Below, one piece after another: positions 45,000-55,200 of a stretch of DNA of 64,000 nucleotides; the first letter of the stretch is position 1; the number at the start of each line of letters is the position of its first letter. The notes under the pieces were generated by a model that was given only the letters and a program-made list of their open reading frames with translations, was not told the origin of the DNA and did not search any database. Location of the stretch: the NCBI RefSeq assembly GCF_030445035.2, contig NC_080701.1, positions 27,372,798 to 27,436,797 on the forward strand. The letters are read 5' to 3'. The position numbers and the translations under genes were made by a program. The stretch comes from Dasypus novemcinctus (taxonomy: Eukaryota; Chordata; Mammalia; Cingulata; Dasypodidae).

Positions 45000-45170
45000 T
45001 GTTAGGTTTTACATACACCAATTCCCTTAATCCTCCCAACAGCCTATGGCATAGTTTCCATCTTTAGCTCCATTTTACAGATGAGGAAACTGATGCCCTG
45101 GCTGGTTAAATACTCAGACCTTGCCACTGCTAAGGGATCGAGCCCCGACTTCAGCCCAGGCATGTCCCTA
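45000..45170 (-). repeat. MIR SINE
   Basis: CACCAATTCCCTTAATCCTC, CATTTTACAGATGAGGAAAC and GGGATCGAGCCCCGACTTCA follow the MIR complement. Confidence 0.7.
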
Positions 45171-45279
45171 CATGACATTGTCTCTAGAAGTATAGCTAGA
45201 AGTCCTCTCACCCTTGTGATGACGTCTTGCTTACATTGTCTTAATTAGGACAAGGCCAGGATGGTTCAACAATGAGACT

Positions 45280-46430
45280 TAAAACATATTTAAAGAAATA
45301 TGTTTATTTCCCTCTCACGTAGCCTCAGAGAAGCATTCCGACTCAGCAGGGCAGCTCTTTCAAGGACTGCTAATGACTTCTCCACCAGCTATGATGTGAT
45401 TCTGACACTGCTTACCCAGAGTTAGGTGAGACTGCACAGGATCAGAACCCAGTTCCCTCAGAGCTGCTCTCACTGCACACATCAGCCTCCTGTGTGGGAG
45501 TTCCCAGGGCCGCCTGCAGTTCTGGCCAACGGGCTTCAGATTCAGGGGTCCTTATCTCCAGACTCAGTAATGTGACTCACAGAATCCAGGAAAGTGCTCT
45601 ACTCAGTGATTACGGTTTTGTTCTAGTGAAAACAGACAAAATCCAGAAGAAACCAAAAGAAGAGGGTGAGATCTGGCAGAGTTCCCAACACGAATCTTCT
45701 GTGTTCTCGCCACGTGGAGTCAGAGTGCATCACCCTCTTGGCACGTCAATGTCTATTACCAATTGTGGAAGCTCATCCGAGCTCTGGGTGTCTGGAATTC
45801 TGATGGGGTTTCATTATGTGGGTGTCATTGATGGAATTAATACCCACATGGTAGAACTCAATCTCCGGTCCTCCTCCTGGAGGGCCACAACCGATGGGAC
45901 TCAAAACCCCAGTCCACTAATCACATGGTCAACCTTTCTGGTGTGACAAGCCCCTCATGGTAAGGCTACCTGTGAGGTTGGCCCCTCCTGAGTCATCTAT
46001 TCAGCATAATTTATCAGGTGTGGTCTTGGCCCCACCTCAAGTATCAAAAGATCCTCCTGTGTTGGGCAATCCCAAGGATGTAGAAAGAAGTCACCTTCGG
46101 GAACGGGGCACAAAGGCCAGTCAAGGTCTTTATTATACTGCAAGGACCCGGGTTCCTTCCCAGTCACTGCTGTGTCATCTCCAGGGAGCTGCTGCTGGGA
46201 GTGAAGCCGGATGGTGGCCATGCTCAGATTCTATCCATCAGGAAGGGGAAGAGGAGGGGGTGCAGCCTCTGCCCAAGTCCACCCAGACCGAGGGCACAGT
46301 ACTGTGGCTCACGTTCCACTGGAGAGAACTTAGCCACATGGTCCCACCTCACTGCGAGGGGGGAAATGAGACCAGGAGGAAAGGAAGAGCAGATGTTGAT
46401 GGGCCACCAGCTGTTCCCACCATGAAGAAT
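45280..46430 (+). repeat. Unnamed interspersed repeat split by an LTR
   Basis: The left part (ATGTTTATTTCCCTCTCACG, about 45280-45420) and right part (GAACTTAGCCACATGGTCCC, about 46130-46430) resemble the element at 32135. The LTR-like block at 45490-46090 lies between them. Confidence 0.35.
45490..46090 (-). mobile_element. LTR-like sequence (ERVL type), family uncertain
   Basis: The complement contains TTCTGTGAGTCACATTACTG and GGGAACTCCCACACAGG near one end, and ATGTGATTAGTGGACTGGGG with GGTGGGGCCAAGACCACACC, an arrangement known from ERVL LTRs with the GTTCTGTGAGCC motif. The open frame at 45494-45946 crosses it and is not a gene. Confidence 0.4.
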
Positions 46431-46879
46431 ATGATTACCTTGATAAAAACAACAGATCAAAATGATAAGAAACCTGGCAAATAAAGAAAATATTAACAAA
46501 GGAGAAAAAAGTTACCCCAGTGGAATTTAAAACAAAACCCACAAAACTGTCCATAATGCACTCCTTCCCCACTTGGGGGAATGACATTTCTCCCTCTTTG
46601 GATAGAGTCTGGTGGGACTGAAAAGCAGGCGCCTTGCCTTCCCCCCATTCCCAGGGTAGACGTATGACCCAGGGTGGGTGACTAGAATGTTCTTTCCCAA
46701 GAAATTGAATTTCGTGGCGTGTGACACATAGACTAAGAATGTTGGAGTCATTTATTTCCGGTGGGGCCACCCTGACCAACATTCCTGTACGAGGACGTTT
46801 CTGAAGTTGAGGTCTAGAAGCCTCTAGAGCTTCCTTAAGTCTCACTTAGTTTGCTTTCCATCCCCTGAGCTTCCAGATC
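46431..46879. other. Unique DNA
   Basis: No repeat or exon recognised. Confidence 0.35.
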
Positions 46880-46963
46880 TTTTTTTTTTTTTTTTTTTAG
46901 GAGGTACCGGAGATGAAACCCAGGACCTCATACATGGGAAGCAGACTTTCACGTCCACTCCCC
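46880..46963 (-). mobile_element. tRNA-Ala-like short SINE, partly deleted
   Basis: Poly(T), then AGGAGGTACCGGAGATGAAA with GGACCTCATACATGGGAAGC. The A-box half is shortened before CCACTCCCC. Confidence 0.7.
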
Positions 46964-47109
46964 AGGAGCCTTTTAATAAATCCCCTTTTGTTTAAGTTAG
47001 TCAGAATTAGTTCTGCTTGCAACAAAAGATCCCCAACTGATGCACTTGCTATCCAGAGGGAATCTCTAACATTTAGTTTATTTCCTTCCATTATATATAT
47101 ATATATAAA

Positions 47110-47423
47110 TTTTTTAAGATTATTTTTTTAACTTATTTCTCTTCCCTTCCCAGCCCCACCCCAGTTGTCTGCTCTCTGTGTCCATTCACTGTGTTCTTCT
47201 GTGTCCGCTTGTACTGTTGTCAGTGGCACCAGGAATCTGTATCTCTTTTTGTAGCGTCATCTTGTTGTGTCAGCTCTCCGTGTGGGTGGCACCATTCCTG
47301 GGCAGGCTGCACTTTTTTCGCACAGGGTGGCTCTCCTTACGGGGTGCACTCCTTGCGCGTGGGGCTCCCCCAGGACCTTGTATATGGGAGGTAGGTGCTC
47401 AAACCGAGCTATACCTACTCCCC
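47110..47423 (-). mobile_element. Chimeric SINE: DAS body with tRNA-Ala-type head
   Basis: Tail and body (GGCTGCACTTTTTTCGCACA, GGTGCACTCCTTGCGCGTGG) are of the long DAS type. After GGGGCTCCCC it switches to GGACCTTGTATATGGGAGGT and GAGCTATACCTACTCCCC, the head complement of the short tRNA-Ala SINE. Confidence 0.7.
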
Positions 47424-48625
47424 TATATTTTTTATATAGTCAATATTATACTATTCATACAATTTTATATTATTATAAAAATAAGTATTTTTCCATTTCA
47501 CAGGAGTAGCCATATAATCTTAGGTTACATGGATGTTCTATATATATTGACTGTTCCTCTATTATGAAAATTTTAGAATGTTAACAATTTCGTATGTCAC
47601 AAATAATATGGTTTTCTTCATTATGTATCATTTTAGGACTATAGGACTATTTTATTTCCTAAAGAGCCGGTGTATTGTTGCACAAAAATGTAATTTTCAC
47701 TTCATTTTAAATTTGCATGAACGTGGGTGGATAAAAATCCTCGTTGATGTAAAAGCTCGCTGAGTTTGGAACTATTGATGATGCCTTTTTTCCCTCAAGT
47801 TATATCTGCTTTCTAACATGTAGGTCATTCAGGCAGAATTACCAATGTTTGGTTAGAAAACTCGTGGCCCCGTGATTTCTCCAAGGTCAATATGGGCACA
47901 GAACCTTTGCAGGACTTCAGGTCTCGTGGTTCACTGCCTTGAGGTCTACCTTATTTCTGGAGCTGCGTGGTAGAGATGTTCTCCAGGGTCTTGGCCAGCT
48001 GCCAGCAGGATATGATCCTGCGAGCCGTGGATTCCAAACTCACCTGGCTCTTTCATTGACACGGACAGTGCGTGTCCCTGGAGAAATGCCTGCCACAGCG
48101 TGGTGCCTGGAAGTTCTCCGTCCAAAGGACAATAGGCAGTTGTCCGTGCTGACAGAGGCGCTTGCTCCTGATGTGACCTCGCTCGTTGGGTAAGATGACA
48201 TCTGGGTCAAGTTAAACAGGAGGGGTCAGAGGTGGGTCGATGGGACCTGGGCAAAAGCGAGGTGGGAGTACGTGGGCTAGACGACCAAGAGGAAGACAGG
48301 GACATGACATCCGAGCAGGGAGACTCGGGAGAGCTGGGAGTCCAGCTCCCTGCTTGACTGTGCGTCCCCAGCTGAAGGAGACAAGGTGGGGGTGCCAGAT
48401 GCACATGGTGCTCTCTCCTGAACCCCCGTGATCCTCTGTGCCAGCCCTCCCACTCCCCGAAAGGGCATGGGACGCAGAGGCCGTAATGTGCGCTCACGGG
48501 CAGCCCGTGGGCCATGGAATCTATGATATCTGCGTAGACCAGACTCGAGTTTGTGGCCTTTTATCTCAAGCATGAAAGCACTGCACGTTCATTGCATTTT
48601 TGTCCCTCCTCCTTTATTGGTAAGA
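47424..48625. other. Unique DNA
   Basis: AT-rich at first, GC-moderate from about 47870. Frames of about 84-102 codons on both strands have no domain. Confidence 0.35.
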
Positions 48626-49569
48626 TGTGCTGTGGGAGGCAGAATAACGGGCTTCCCAAGACGTCCACGTGGTTGCCAGAACGTGTGCACGTTACCTTAC
48701 CTGGCAAAAGAGACTTTGCGGAGGTAACTACGGTAAGGTCCTGGAGCTGGGCAGGTGATTCTGCATGATCTGGGTCGGACCAGTGCAAACCCCAAGGCCC
48801 CTTGGGAGAGTCAGAGAAGAAGACGTGACGGTGACAGCAGAGGGCCAGAGGGATGCAGCGCACAAAAACCACGCCCGGCCTCTTCTGGCTTTGAAGGTGG
48901 AGGAAGGGTGTCACGAGTCAAGAAATGCGGATGGGAAGCCGGCAACGTCAAGGAAATGAGGGCCGTGTCTTGCATGCTTCCAGAAGGAATGTGGCCCTAC
49001 CAACACCTTGATTTTAGCCAGGGAGACCCATTTCTGACCTCTAATCTTCAGAACCAAGATAATAAATTTGAGTTGTTTTAAGCAACCAAGTTTGTGGTAA
49101 TTTTTTTTTTTAAAGATTTATTTTTATTGATTTCTCTCCCCTTCTCCCCCCTCCCCACCTGTTGTCTGCTCTCCGTGTCCATTCGCTGTGTGTCCTTCTG
49201 TGTCCACTTGCTTTTTTGTCAGCGGCACCGAGAATCTGTCTCTTTTTGTTGTATCATCTTGCTGTGTCAGCTCTCCATGTGTACGGTGCCACTCCTGGGC
49301 AGGCTGTGCTTTTGTTGCGCGGGGCGGCTCTCCTTGCGGGGCGCGTTCCTTGTGCATGAGGCTCCCCTATGTGGAGGACACCCCTGCATGGCCGGGTACT
49401 CCTTGCACGCAGCAGCACTGCGCATGGGCCAGCTCACCACACAGGTCAGGAGGCCCGGGGTTTGAACCCTGGACCTCCCATGTGGTAGGCGGACGTTCCA
49501 TCTGTTGGGCCAAATCCGCTTCCCGAGTTTGTGGTAATTTTTTACAGCAGCAATTGGAAACTTATACAA
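48626..49569 (+). mobile_element. MLT1 LTR (ERVL-MaLR), split by a SINE
   Basis: TGTGCTGTGGGAGGCAGAAT, GTTACCTTACCTGGCAAAAG, CACCTTGATTTTAGCCAGGG and TAATAAATTTGAGTTGTTTT follow the MLT1 consensus to the end TTACAGCAGCAATTGGAAAC. The AATAAA is the LTR polyadenylation signal. A DAS-SINE interrupts the last 60 bases. Confidence 0.85.
49107..49525 (-). mobile_element. DAS-SINE (long type) inside MLT1
   Basis: The perfect 18-bp duplication AGTTTGTGGTAATTTTTT (49089-49106 and 49526-49543) bounds a copy running from AAAGATTTATTTTTATTGAT to GCCAAATCCGCTTCCCG. Confidence 0.94.
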
Positions 49570-50398
49570 ACACTTCACCGAATAGTGGTGTCCTTGTATC
49601 CCTGGCTAACCCTTCCTCAGGTTATTGGAAATTGGAAAACCAACTTGGAGGTTTTATGAAGAAACTCTATTTTGTGGAGAATTTAGACACAGATAGACAT
49701 AAGAGCCAGAAAATCCCTAGGGTTTTAGAGATGGTGGACTTGAGGCCTCTCTCCTCAAAAGAAATGATAATAAGTTTCATCTTCTATTGATAGAAAGAAG
49801 TCTCCCAGTCTTTCAAGATAGACGCTGGGGTAAGAATGGAACTGCAAGTTAGAACTCTATTTCAAACTAACTGGTTTTTTTTTTTTTTCACTTGAATTTG
49901 GAAGATTGTTTACAGATCATAATGTAGCCGCTTGAATTTTCCTCAGTGCTTTTAGACTTTTTGCCATGCATGGTACCATTAAATGGTGCAGGTATATCAT
50001 TAAACTTAATTATGAGCTTCTTAAAGGAGGCTCTTTTTCCAAAAACCACCCAGCATGTGTGGAGCTAACCATAACCTCTGCACACTTGACGAGAAAACAG
50101 ACCTATTGACTTAACCTTCTTTCCCGCCTTGCCTTCATCTTCTATCTCCATTGTAAAGCCTGTCCCCCTTTTTTACTTGCTCACCTGAGAATGAACAGTC
50201 AGTGTCCCCTTGAGCTTTGAGGAAAACCTTTATTTTTTTTCAGAATTGAAGGTGGCATTTGAATAGCATGCAATGATCCGCCATTTTCAGTGATGAAAGT
50301 AATAATAACTCTTTGCTAATTACCATCACCTTAAGATTTGTTGTTGTTGTTGTAGTTACTGGCATACTTGTCTTTCATTAGCCTGTAAAAATATTAAA
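49570..50398. other. Unique DNA
   Basis: AT-rich, with T-tracts at about 49875 and a short GTTGTT run at about 50340. Nothing else recognised. Confidence 0.35.
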
Positions 50399-50748
50399 AT
50401 GGGGGTGGATGTGGTTAAAGCAGTTGGGCCCCCACCTTCCACACAGGAGGTCCTGGTTTCGTTTTCCGGTGCCTCCTAAAGAAGACGAGCAAGACAGCAA
50501 GCTGATGCAAAAGGCTGGTGCAGTGAGCTGATGCAACGGGATGTCACAATGAGATGATGCAACGAGGAGACACAACAAGCAGGGAGCAGATGTGGCTCAA
50601 GTGATTGGGCACCTCCCTCCCACATGGGAGGTCCTGGGTTTGGTTCTGGTGCCTCCTAAAAGAAGATGAGCAGGCACAGAGAGGAGACAGTGAGTGCGAA
50701 ATAACGGGGGGGGGGGGGGGGGGCGAGAAATGAAGAAAATTAAACACA
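50399..50748 (+). mobile_element. DAS-SINE, two tandem units, with G18 tract
   Basis: Heads GGGGGTGGATGTGGTTAAAG (50401) and GGGAGCAGATGTGGCTCAAG (50582) each carry a B-box region. An uninterrupted run of 18 G lies at 50706-50723 just before the tail. Confidence 0.85.
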
Positions 50749-50837
50749 CAAGTTATGAAATTGTTGTCCATTCTTTACATTAATACCAAAAGTCCCCCCA
50801 AATATAAGAACCTTAAAACAAGAGAAATAGATCATAA

Positions 50838-51246
50838 TTAAAAAAAAATTTTTTTTTAATTTTCTCTCCCCCTCCCCCCCATTGTCTGCTCTCTGTGTCC
50901 ATTCGCTGTGTGTCCTTCTGTGTCTGCTTGCATTCTTGTCATGCGGCACTGGGAAACTGTGTCATTTTTTTTGTTGCGTCATCTTGCTGCATCAGCTTTC
51001 CATGTGTGTGGCGCCATTCCTGGGCGGGCTGTGATTTTTTTACATGGGGCGGCTCTCCTTGCGGGGTGCACTCCTTGCACATGGGGCACCCCTACGTGGG
51101 GACACCCCTGTGTGGCTTAGCACTCCTTGTGCACATCAACACTGCGTGTGGGCCAGCTCCACACGGGTCAGGAGGCCCTGGGTTTGAACCCTGGACCCTC
51201 CATATGGTAGGCGGATGCTCTATCAGTTGAGCCACAGCTGCCTCCC
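50838..51246 (-). mobile_element. DAS-SINE (long type)
   Basis: A tail complement AAAATTTTTTTTTAATTTTC, long body (GGCGCCATTCCTGGGCGGGC) and head complement CAGTTGAGCCACAGCTGCC, with B-box complement GGGTTTGAACC. Confidence 0.88.
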
Positions 51247-51934
51247 TGATCTTCAGTTTTAATAGCCCAGGGCCCAGTACGCCACGTGTCTTTCAGGAGA
51301 TGAAGAGTTCCCAGGCACTCCAGCTGGAGAGCAAGCTGACTGGGTGAATTAGCATCTGCACATAGAGGAGGTGCAGGTGGTGACAGTTGAAAAAAGAAAG
51401 TCTTCAGGTAGGCATGGGCAGTCCTATCTAAATTTTGTCCCCAGAGTAGAGACTGGTGAAAGTGTTCGATATAGCCAATGGAATCCAATCTTCTGTCATT
51501 CTGTGAAGACTTGTGAAACGGATGCACGCGCCCTCGTCCTGGTTTCCCCAGCAACGTTCTGACGGGTGCTTGGCTTCCCACACTGCACATCTCGCTGCTT
51601 GGGGAGAGCATGCTGCAGCCCTGATGCAATTTCCCACGGCAGAGGCGTGAACTGGCGCTCCCGTCGTGCACAGCCCTGGAGCTTGCTTAATCTGTGTCTT
51701 CCTGAGCGAAGGTTCTGTATTCGGCTGGTTAAATATGACTTTGGAAGGTGCCGGGCGCAGGACCCCACGCCTGCCTCTGGACTGTGGCCAGTTCATGGGG
51801 ACGCGCGGCCACCTGTGGGGTGGCCGGCCAGGTGGTTGTGGCTGGCGGCCCACGCCCTCTGCCGCACGCTTGCCCAGTCTCCTCCCTTGGGCACGAGGAT
51901 GTGGGAACCACCTGCACGTTGTGCTGCGGAGAGA
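51247..51934. other. Unique, CpG-enriched DNA
   Basis: From 51520 to 51940 CpG is raised (GATGCACGCGCCCTCGTCC, GGGGACGCGCGGCCACC). ORFs on both strands up to 173 codons follow from GC content and overlap each other; none shows a domain. Confidence 0.4.
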
Positions 51935-52158
51935 AGAACCAGGCTTCAAGGTCAGACCTGCATTTGTGTCGTGGTTCTGACACTTAATAGTTACTGACCG
52001 TGGGTGTGTAACTTAACTTTCTGGCTCTTGGTTTCTTATCTGTAAATTGGGGATAATACCTATATTTTAGGGCTGTATTAAATTTTAAGCCAGGTGATGT
52101 ACATTTTTGCACAGTACCTGGGTACATGGGCATCCAAGAAATGTTAGCTGTGGCTATT

Positions 52159-52653
52159 TTTTGTTTGTTTATTATGGTTACTCCTCCCCCATGGCTCCGT
52201 CATCTGTCTGCTCATCTTTAGGAAGAACTAGGAACCGAACCTGGGACTGCCCGTGTGGGAGGCAAGTGCCCAACTGCTTGAGCCACTTCTCCCTGCTGGT
52301 TGCATAGTCTGCTGGTTGCAGCTTCTGCTTGTTGCAGCAGTTGTGATGTTTGCTGGTTGCGGTGGTTGCGGTGTTTGCGGCGTCTGCTGGTTGCAGCGGT
52401 TGTGGTGTCACCTTGGTTTGGGGTCTGCTCATTGCGGGGTCTGCTCGTTGTGGGTCTGCTGGTTGCAGCGTCTGCTGGTTGCAGTGGTTGCAGCATCTGC
52501 TTATTGCAGCGTTTTACTGGTTGCAGTGTCTTGCTCGTTGTGGCATCTTCTTGTTGTGGCGTCTGCTTGTCTTCTTTAGGAGGCCCTGGAACTGAACCTG
52601 GGACCTCCCATGTGGGAGGCGGGCGCCCAGTTGCTTGGCCACATCTGCTGCCC
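52159..52653 (-). mobile_element. DAS-SINE with an internal minisatellite
   Basis: Two head complements (CAACTGCTTGAGCCACTTCT at about 52271 and CAGTTGCTTGGCCACATCTG at about 52629) flank a 270-base run of degenerate 15-16-base units of the type TCTGCTGGTTGCAGCG. It is about 495 bases, longer than its relatives because of that expansion. Confidence 0.85.
52298..52570. repeat. Minisatellite, 15-16 bp unit
   Basis: TCTGCTGGTTGCAGCG-like units repeat about 16 times with variants (TCTGCTCGTTGTGGG, TCTGCTTATTGCAGCG). It produces long artefactual frames of Cys/Leu/Val. Confidence 0.9.
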
Positions 52654-52690
52654 AGCTGTGGTTATTACTTTAATTAAAGGCATCAAAAGA

Positions 52691-53417
52691 TGCTGAAAAC
52701 AACTAATTCCTTTATGCATTCCTTCACCTCTCCAGAAACGTTGGCTGAAGGCTCCTGTGTTCTGGACTCTATACTGAGCTCGTGGGGAGAGTGTGGTGAG
52801 CAGGGCACCCTCACCTGATTTCTCCTGCCACCGTCTTGGTCGTTGTGTTCTTTTTCTCATCCAATTAGAAAATAGCGTGGTAGATAAATACACACTTACT
52901 TTAAACTAGTTTGAAATATCAGCAAGATGGTTACATTGAACTTAAACCAGAATCAATTAATCAGTCTTAAATCTCAGAAAGAAACACCCAATTACAATAA
53001 AAAATTATTTTTTTGCTTGAGTTGAAGACTTACTAATTGTTGATAATAAAATGCTCATTAAGGCATTTTATTCTAGCAGTGTTTTAGTTTTAAATCTTTT
53101 CATTGGCTACACCAAGGAATTTGTTTTTGAAGCCATTAAGTTTCTTTTAAAATGAGCCTGCTAGAGGATGCATTTAATGATCCATAAAAATATTGACTTT
53201 ATGTAAAAGAAACAGTAGAAGCCAATTAGCATGTATTAATTTTACATGTAGTCCAGTTTATTAGGCATAAATATGTTTTCAATGTGCTACGTGATATATT
53301 TTTTGACTATGTGCTATGATGAGAAGACATGGCTTATCTTTTCAAATTTAACCTTAAATGACATAGAATTCTGTCGACCTGCTACAGCCCATGTGTTTTT
53401 AGGTAAAATATATTTTT
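52691..53417. promoter_or_regulatory. Candidate conserved non-coding block
   Basis: 52870-53400 is AT-rich and repeat-free, with cores such as CAATTAATCAGTC, AAGCCAATTAGCATGTATTA and AATGATCCATAAAAATATTG. It looks like enhancer DNA; no coding frame. Tentative. Confidence 0.3.
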
Positions 53418-53497
53418 CAAAGGAGGTACTGGGGATTGAACCCAGGACCTTGTACATGGGAAGCAGGTGCTCAGCCACTGAGCTACATCCACTCCCC
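53418..53497 (-). mobile_element. tRNA-Ala-like short SINE (1 of 3)
   Basis: Complement reads GATGTAGCTCAGTGGCTGAG and AGGTCCTGGGTTCAATCCCC (B box GGTTCAATCCC). Confidence 0.85.
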
Positions 53498-53542
53498 ATG
53501 TACTTACTATTTTCATAGTGCACAGTGAAGCCAGAAGTTTCT

Positions 53543-53641
53543 CTTTTTTTTTCTTTTTTAAGGTACAGGGGGCCAGAGATTGAACCCAGGACCTCGTATG
53601 TGGGAAGGTGGCGCTCAACCACTGAGCCACATCGGCTCCCC
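53543..53641 (-). mobile_element. tRNA-Ala-like short SINE (2 of 3)
   Basis: Complement reads GATGTGGCTCAGTGGTTGAG and GAGGTCCTGGGTTCAATCTC, with an A-rich tail on the plus-strand left. Confidence 0.85.
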
Positions 53642-53650
53642 TGAGTTGGT

Positions 53651-53750
53651 TTTTTTGCTTTGCTTGTTTTTTTTAGGAGGCACCAGGAACTGAACCGGGA
53701 CCTCCCATGTGGGAATCACGTGCTCAACTGCTTGAGCCACATCCACCCCC
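53651..53750 (-). mobile_element. Short SINE (3 of 3), DAS-like head
   Basis: Complement reads GGATGTGGCTCAAGCAGTTG and GGAGGTCCCGGTTCAGTTCC. The head is nearer the DAS type than the two before it. Confidence 0.8.
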
Positions 53751-54787
53751 TAGTTTTGGATCAAAATTCTTCCCTGTGCAAGATGGCGTAGGTAGAGTGC
53801 TCGAGGGCTTCACTGGGCCACTCAGGCTGGTGCTGAGCCTGGAGGACCAGTTAAGGGGCTTTGTTTAGGAGGAGAACCGAGGGACCTCCTCTTTTCCTGA
53901 GGGGAAAGAATGCGAACCAGGCAGGTGGCCCTGAGTCTGTCAGCGATGCACATCAGCTTTGCCGAAAAGCGGGGATTTATGCCCAACGTGTTGCCCCGTG
54001 TCTGTCCTGGCCTCGTGAACTCATGCCCAAGTCCCAGCGGGCAGTGGCATCTTGCAAAACCACAGCGCATGAAAGCTGAGCAGCGTCTCGGGCTGCTGCA
54101 AGCACTGGGCAGTCCTGCTTTGTAGCCTGCTGGAGTACAACTGGGGCAAAGATTGCCTCCCCCACTGGGGAAGGGTGAATCAGGGGCTTGGGTGGGAGAG
54201 GATGAGACGGGCCAGCCTGCTGTGGTGGGAGGTGCAGCCTCAGCGGCAGGTTTTGGAGATGGTCAAAGATGCGAGACTTCTCTGGTGATGCCCAGGGGAA
54301 GAGAATGTCAGATTTCCATCTCCAGGTATGCACCCAAGACCCAGTGGCGAATATTTTTGAGTGTGCAAGTTCCAGCAGGACAGGAGAGAGCTGGCTGCAC
54401 AGCTTTATTTCGGCTTCTCCGGACCCTGTGTTTATCTCCCAGGTCTCGTGTGGCCTGGGAAGACAGTGTTTTCATTCCTTTTTTGGCGTGTGTTTTCTTG
54501 TATGTCCTGGCCATGTAGCCGCTTCAAGAGGTGAGTCAGAGCATCTCAATGGCCCTGCCAATGGCTGTCATTCAGCCCGAGAAGAGCTGCTTTCCGTGCA
54601 GTTGTTTTGAGGGGTTAAACGTGTGACCAGAGCCCTTCTCTGGGGCGCTGCTTGGCCAGAGCAACCCTAGAGCATGAGCCAGTGGCACCGGCCTCATCCG
54701 GAGGGGGCTGGAGGAAAGGTTTTTTCCCCTTTTCGGCCCTTATATGGGCTGCCTCATCTCCCCACACAAGATGAAAGAGGGGTTGAT
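53751..54787. other. Unique GC-moderate DNA
   Basis: Overlapping frames on both strands (up to 121 codons) show no domain. Nothing recognised. Confidence 0.35.
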
Positions 54788-55200
54788 GCTCTTATCCTCC
54801 GTGCCTTCAAATGTGACCTCAGAAGCAGGGTCTTTACGGATGGAATTAGTTCAGTTTAAACGAGTTCCCACTGGAGCAGTGTGGGCCCTTAACCCAACAG
54901 GTCTGGGGTCCTTCTAAGAAGAGAAGGGAGGCACGGACACAGAGAGAAGATGGCCGGGACGATGGACGGGGCAGAGGTTGCAGTGATGCACCTGCCAGCC
55001 AGGGAAGGCAGATGATGGCCGGCAGACACCCGAAGCTCGAGAGGCAGGAAGGCTTCTCCCCTGCGGGGTGCAGGTGGAGCGGGGCTCTGGGACGCCCTGG
55101 ATTCAGACTCCCGGCCTCTGGGACTGTGAACCGGTCAATCTCCCTTGTTTTGAGCCACCCAGTTTGTGTTACTCTCTGGCAGCCCCAGGAAACGAAGACA
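54788..55200 (+). mobile_element. MLT1 LTR (ERVL-MaLR)
   Basis: AATGTGACCTCAGAAGCAGG, GGGTCTTTACGGATGGAATT, CACAGAGAGAAGATGGCCGG and TGAGCCACCCAGTTTGTGTT follow MLT1, ending CAGGAAACGAAGACA. Solo. Confidence 0.8.

Larger units (their letters stand above)
51935..52690 (+). repeat. MIR SINE, split by a DAS-SINE
   Basis: GAACCAGGCTTCAAGGTCAG, TAACTTAACTTTCTGGCTCT and TAAATTGGGGATAATACCTA follow the MIR consensus, then GTAACATTAGCTG-type end. The insertion site is duplicated as AGCTGTGGCTATT (52146-52158) and AGCTGTGGTTATT (52654-52666). Confidence 0.75.

Noticed and set aside
45494..46484. Two frames of 150 and 175 codons
   Set aside because: They lie in an LTR-like block and an old repeat.
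52253..52677. Cys/Leu/Val-rich frames
   Set aside because: They are translations of the minisatellite inside a SINE.
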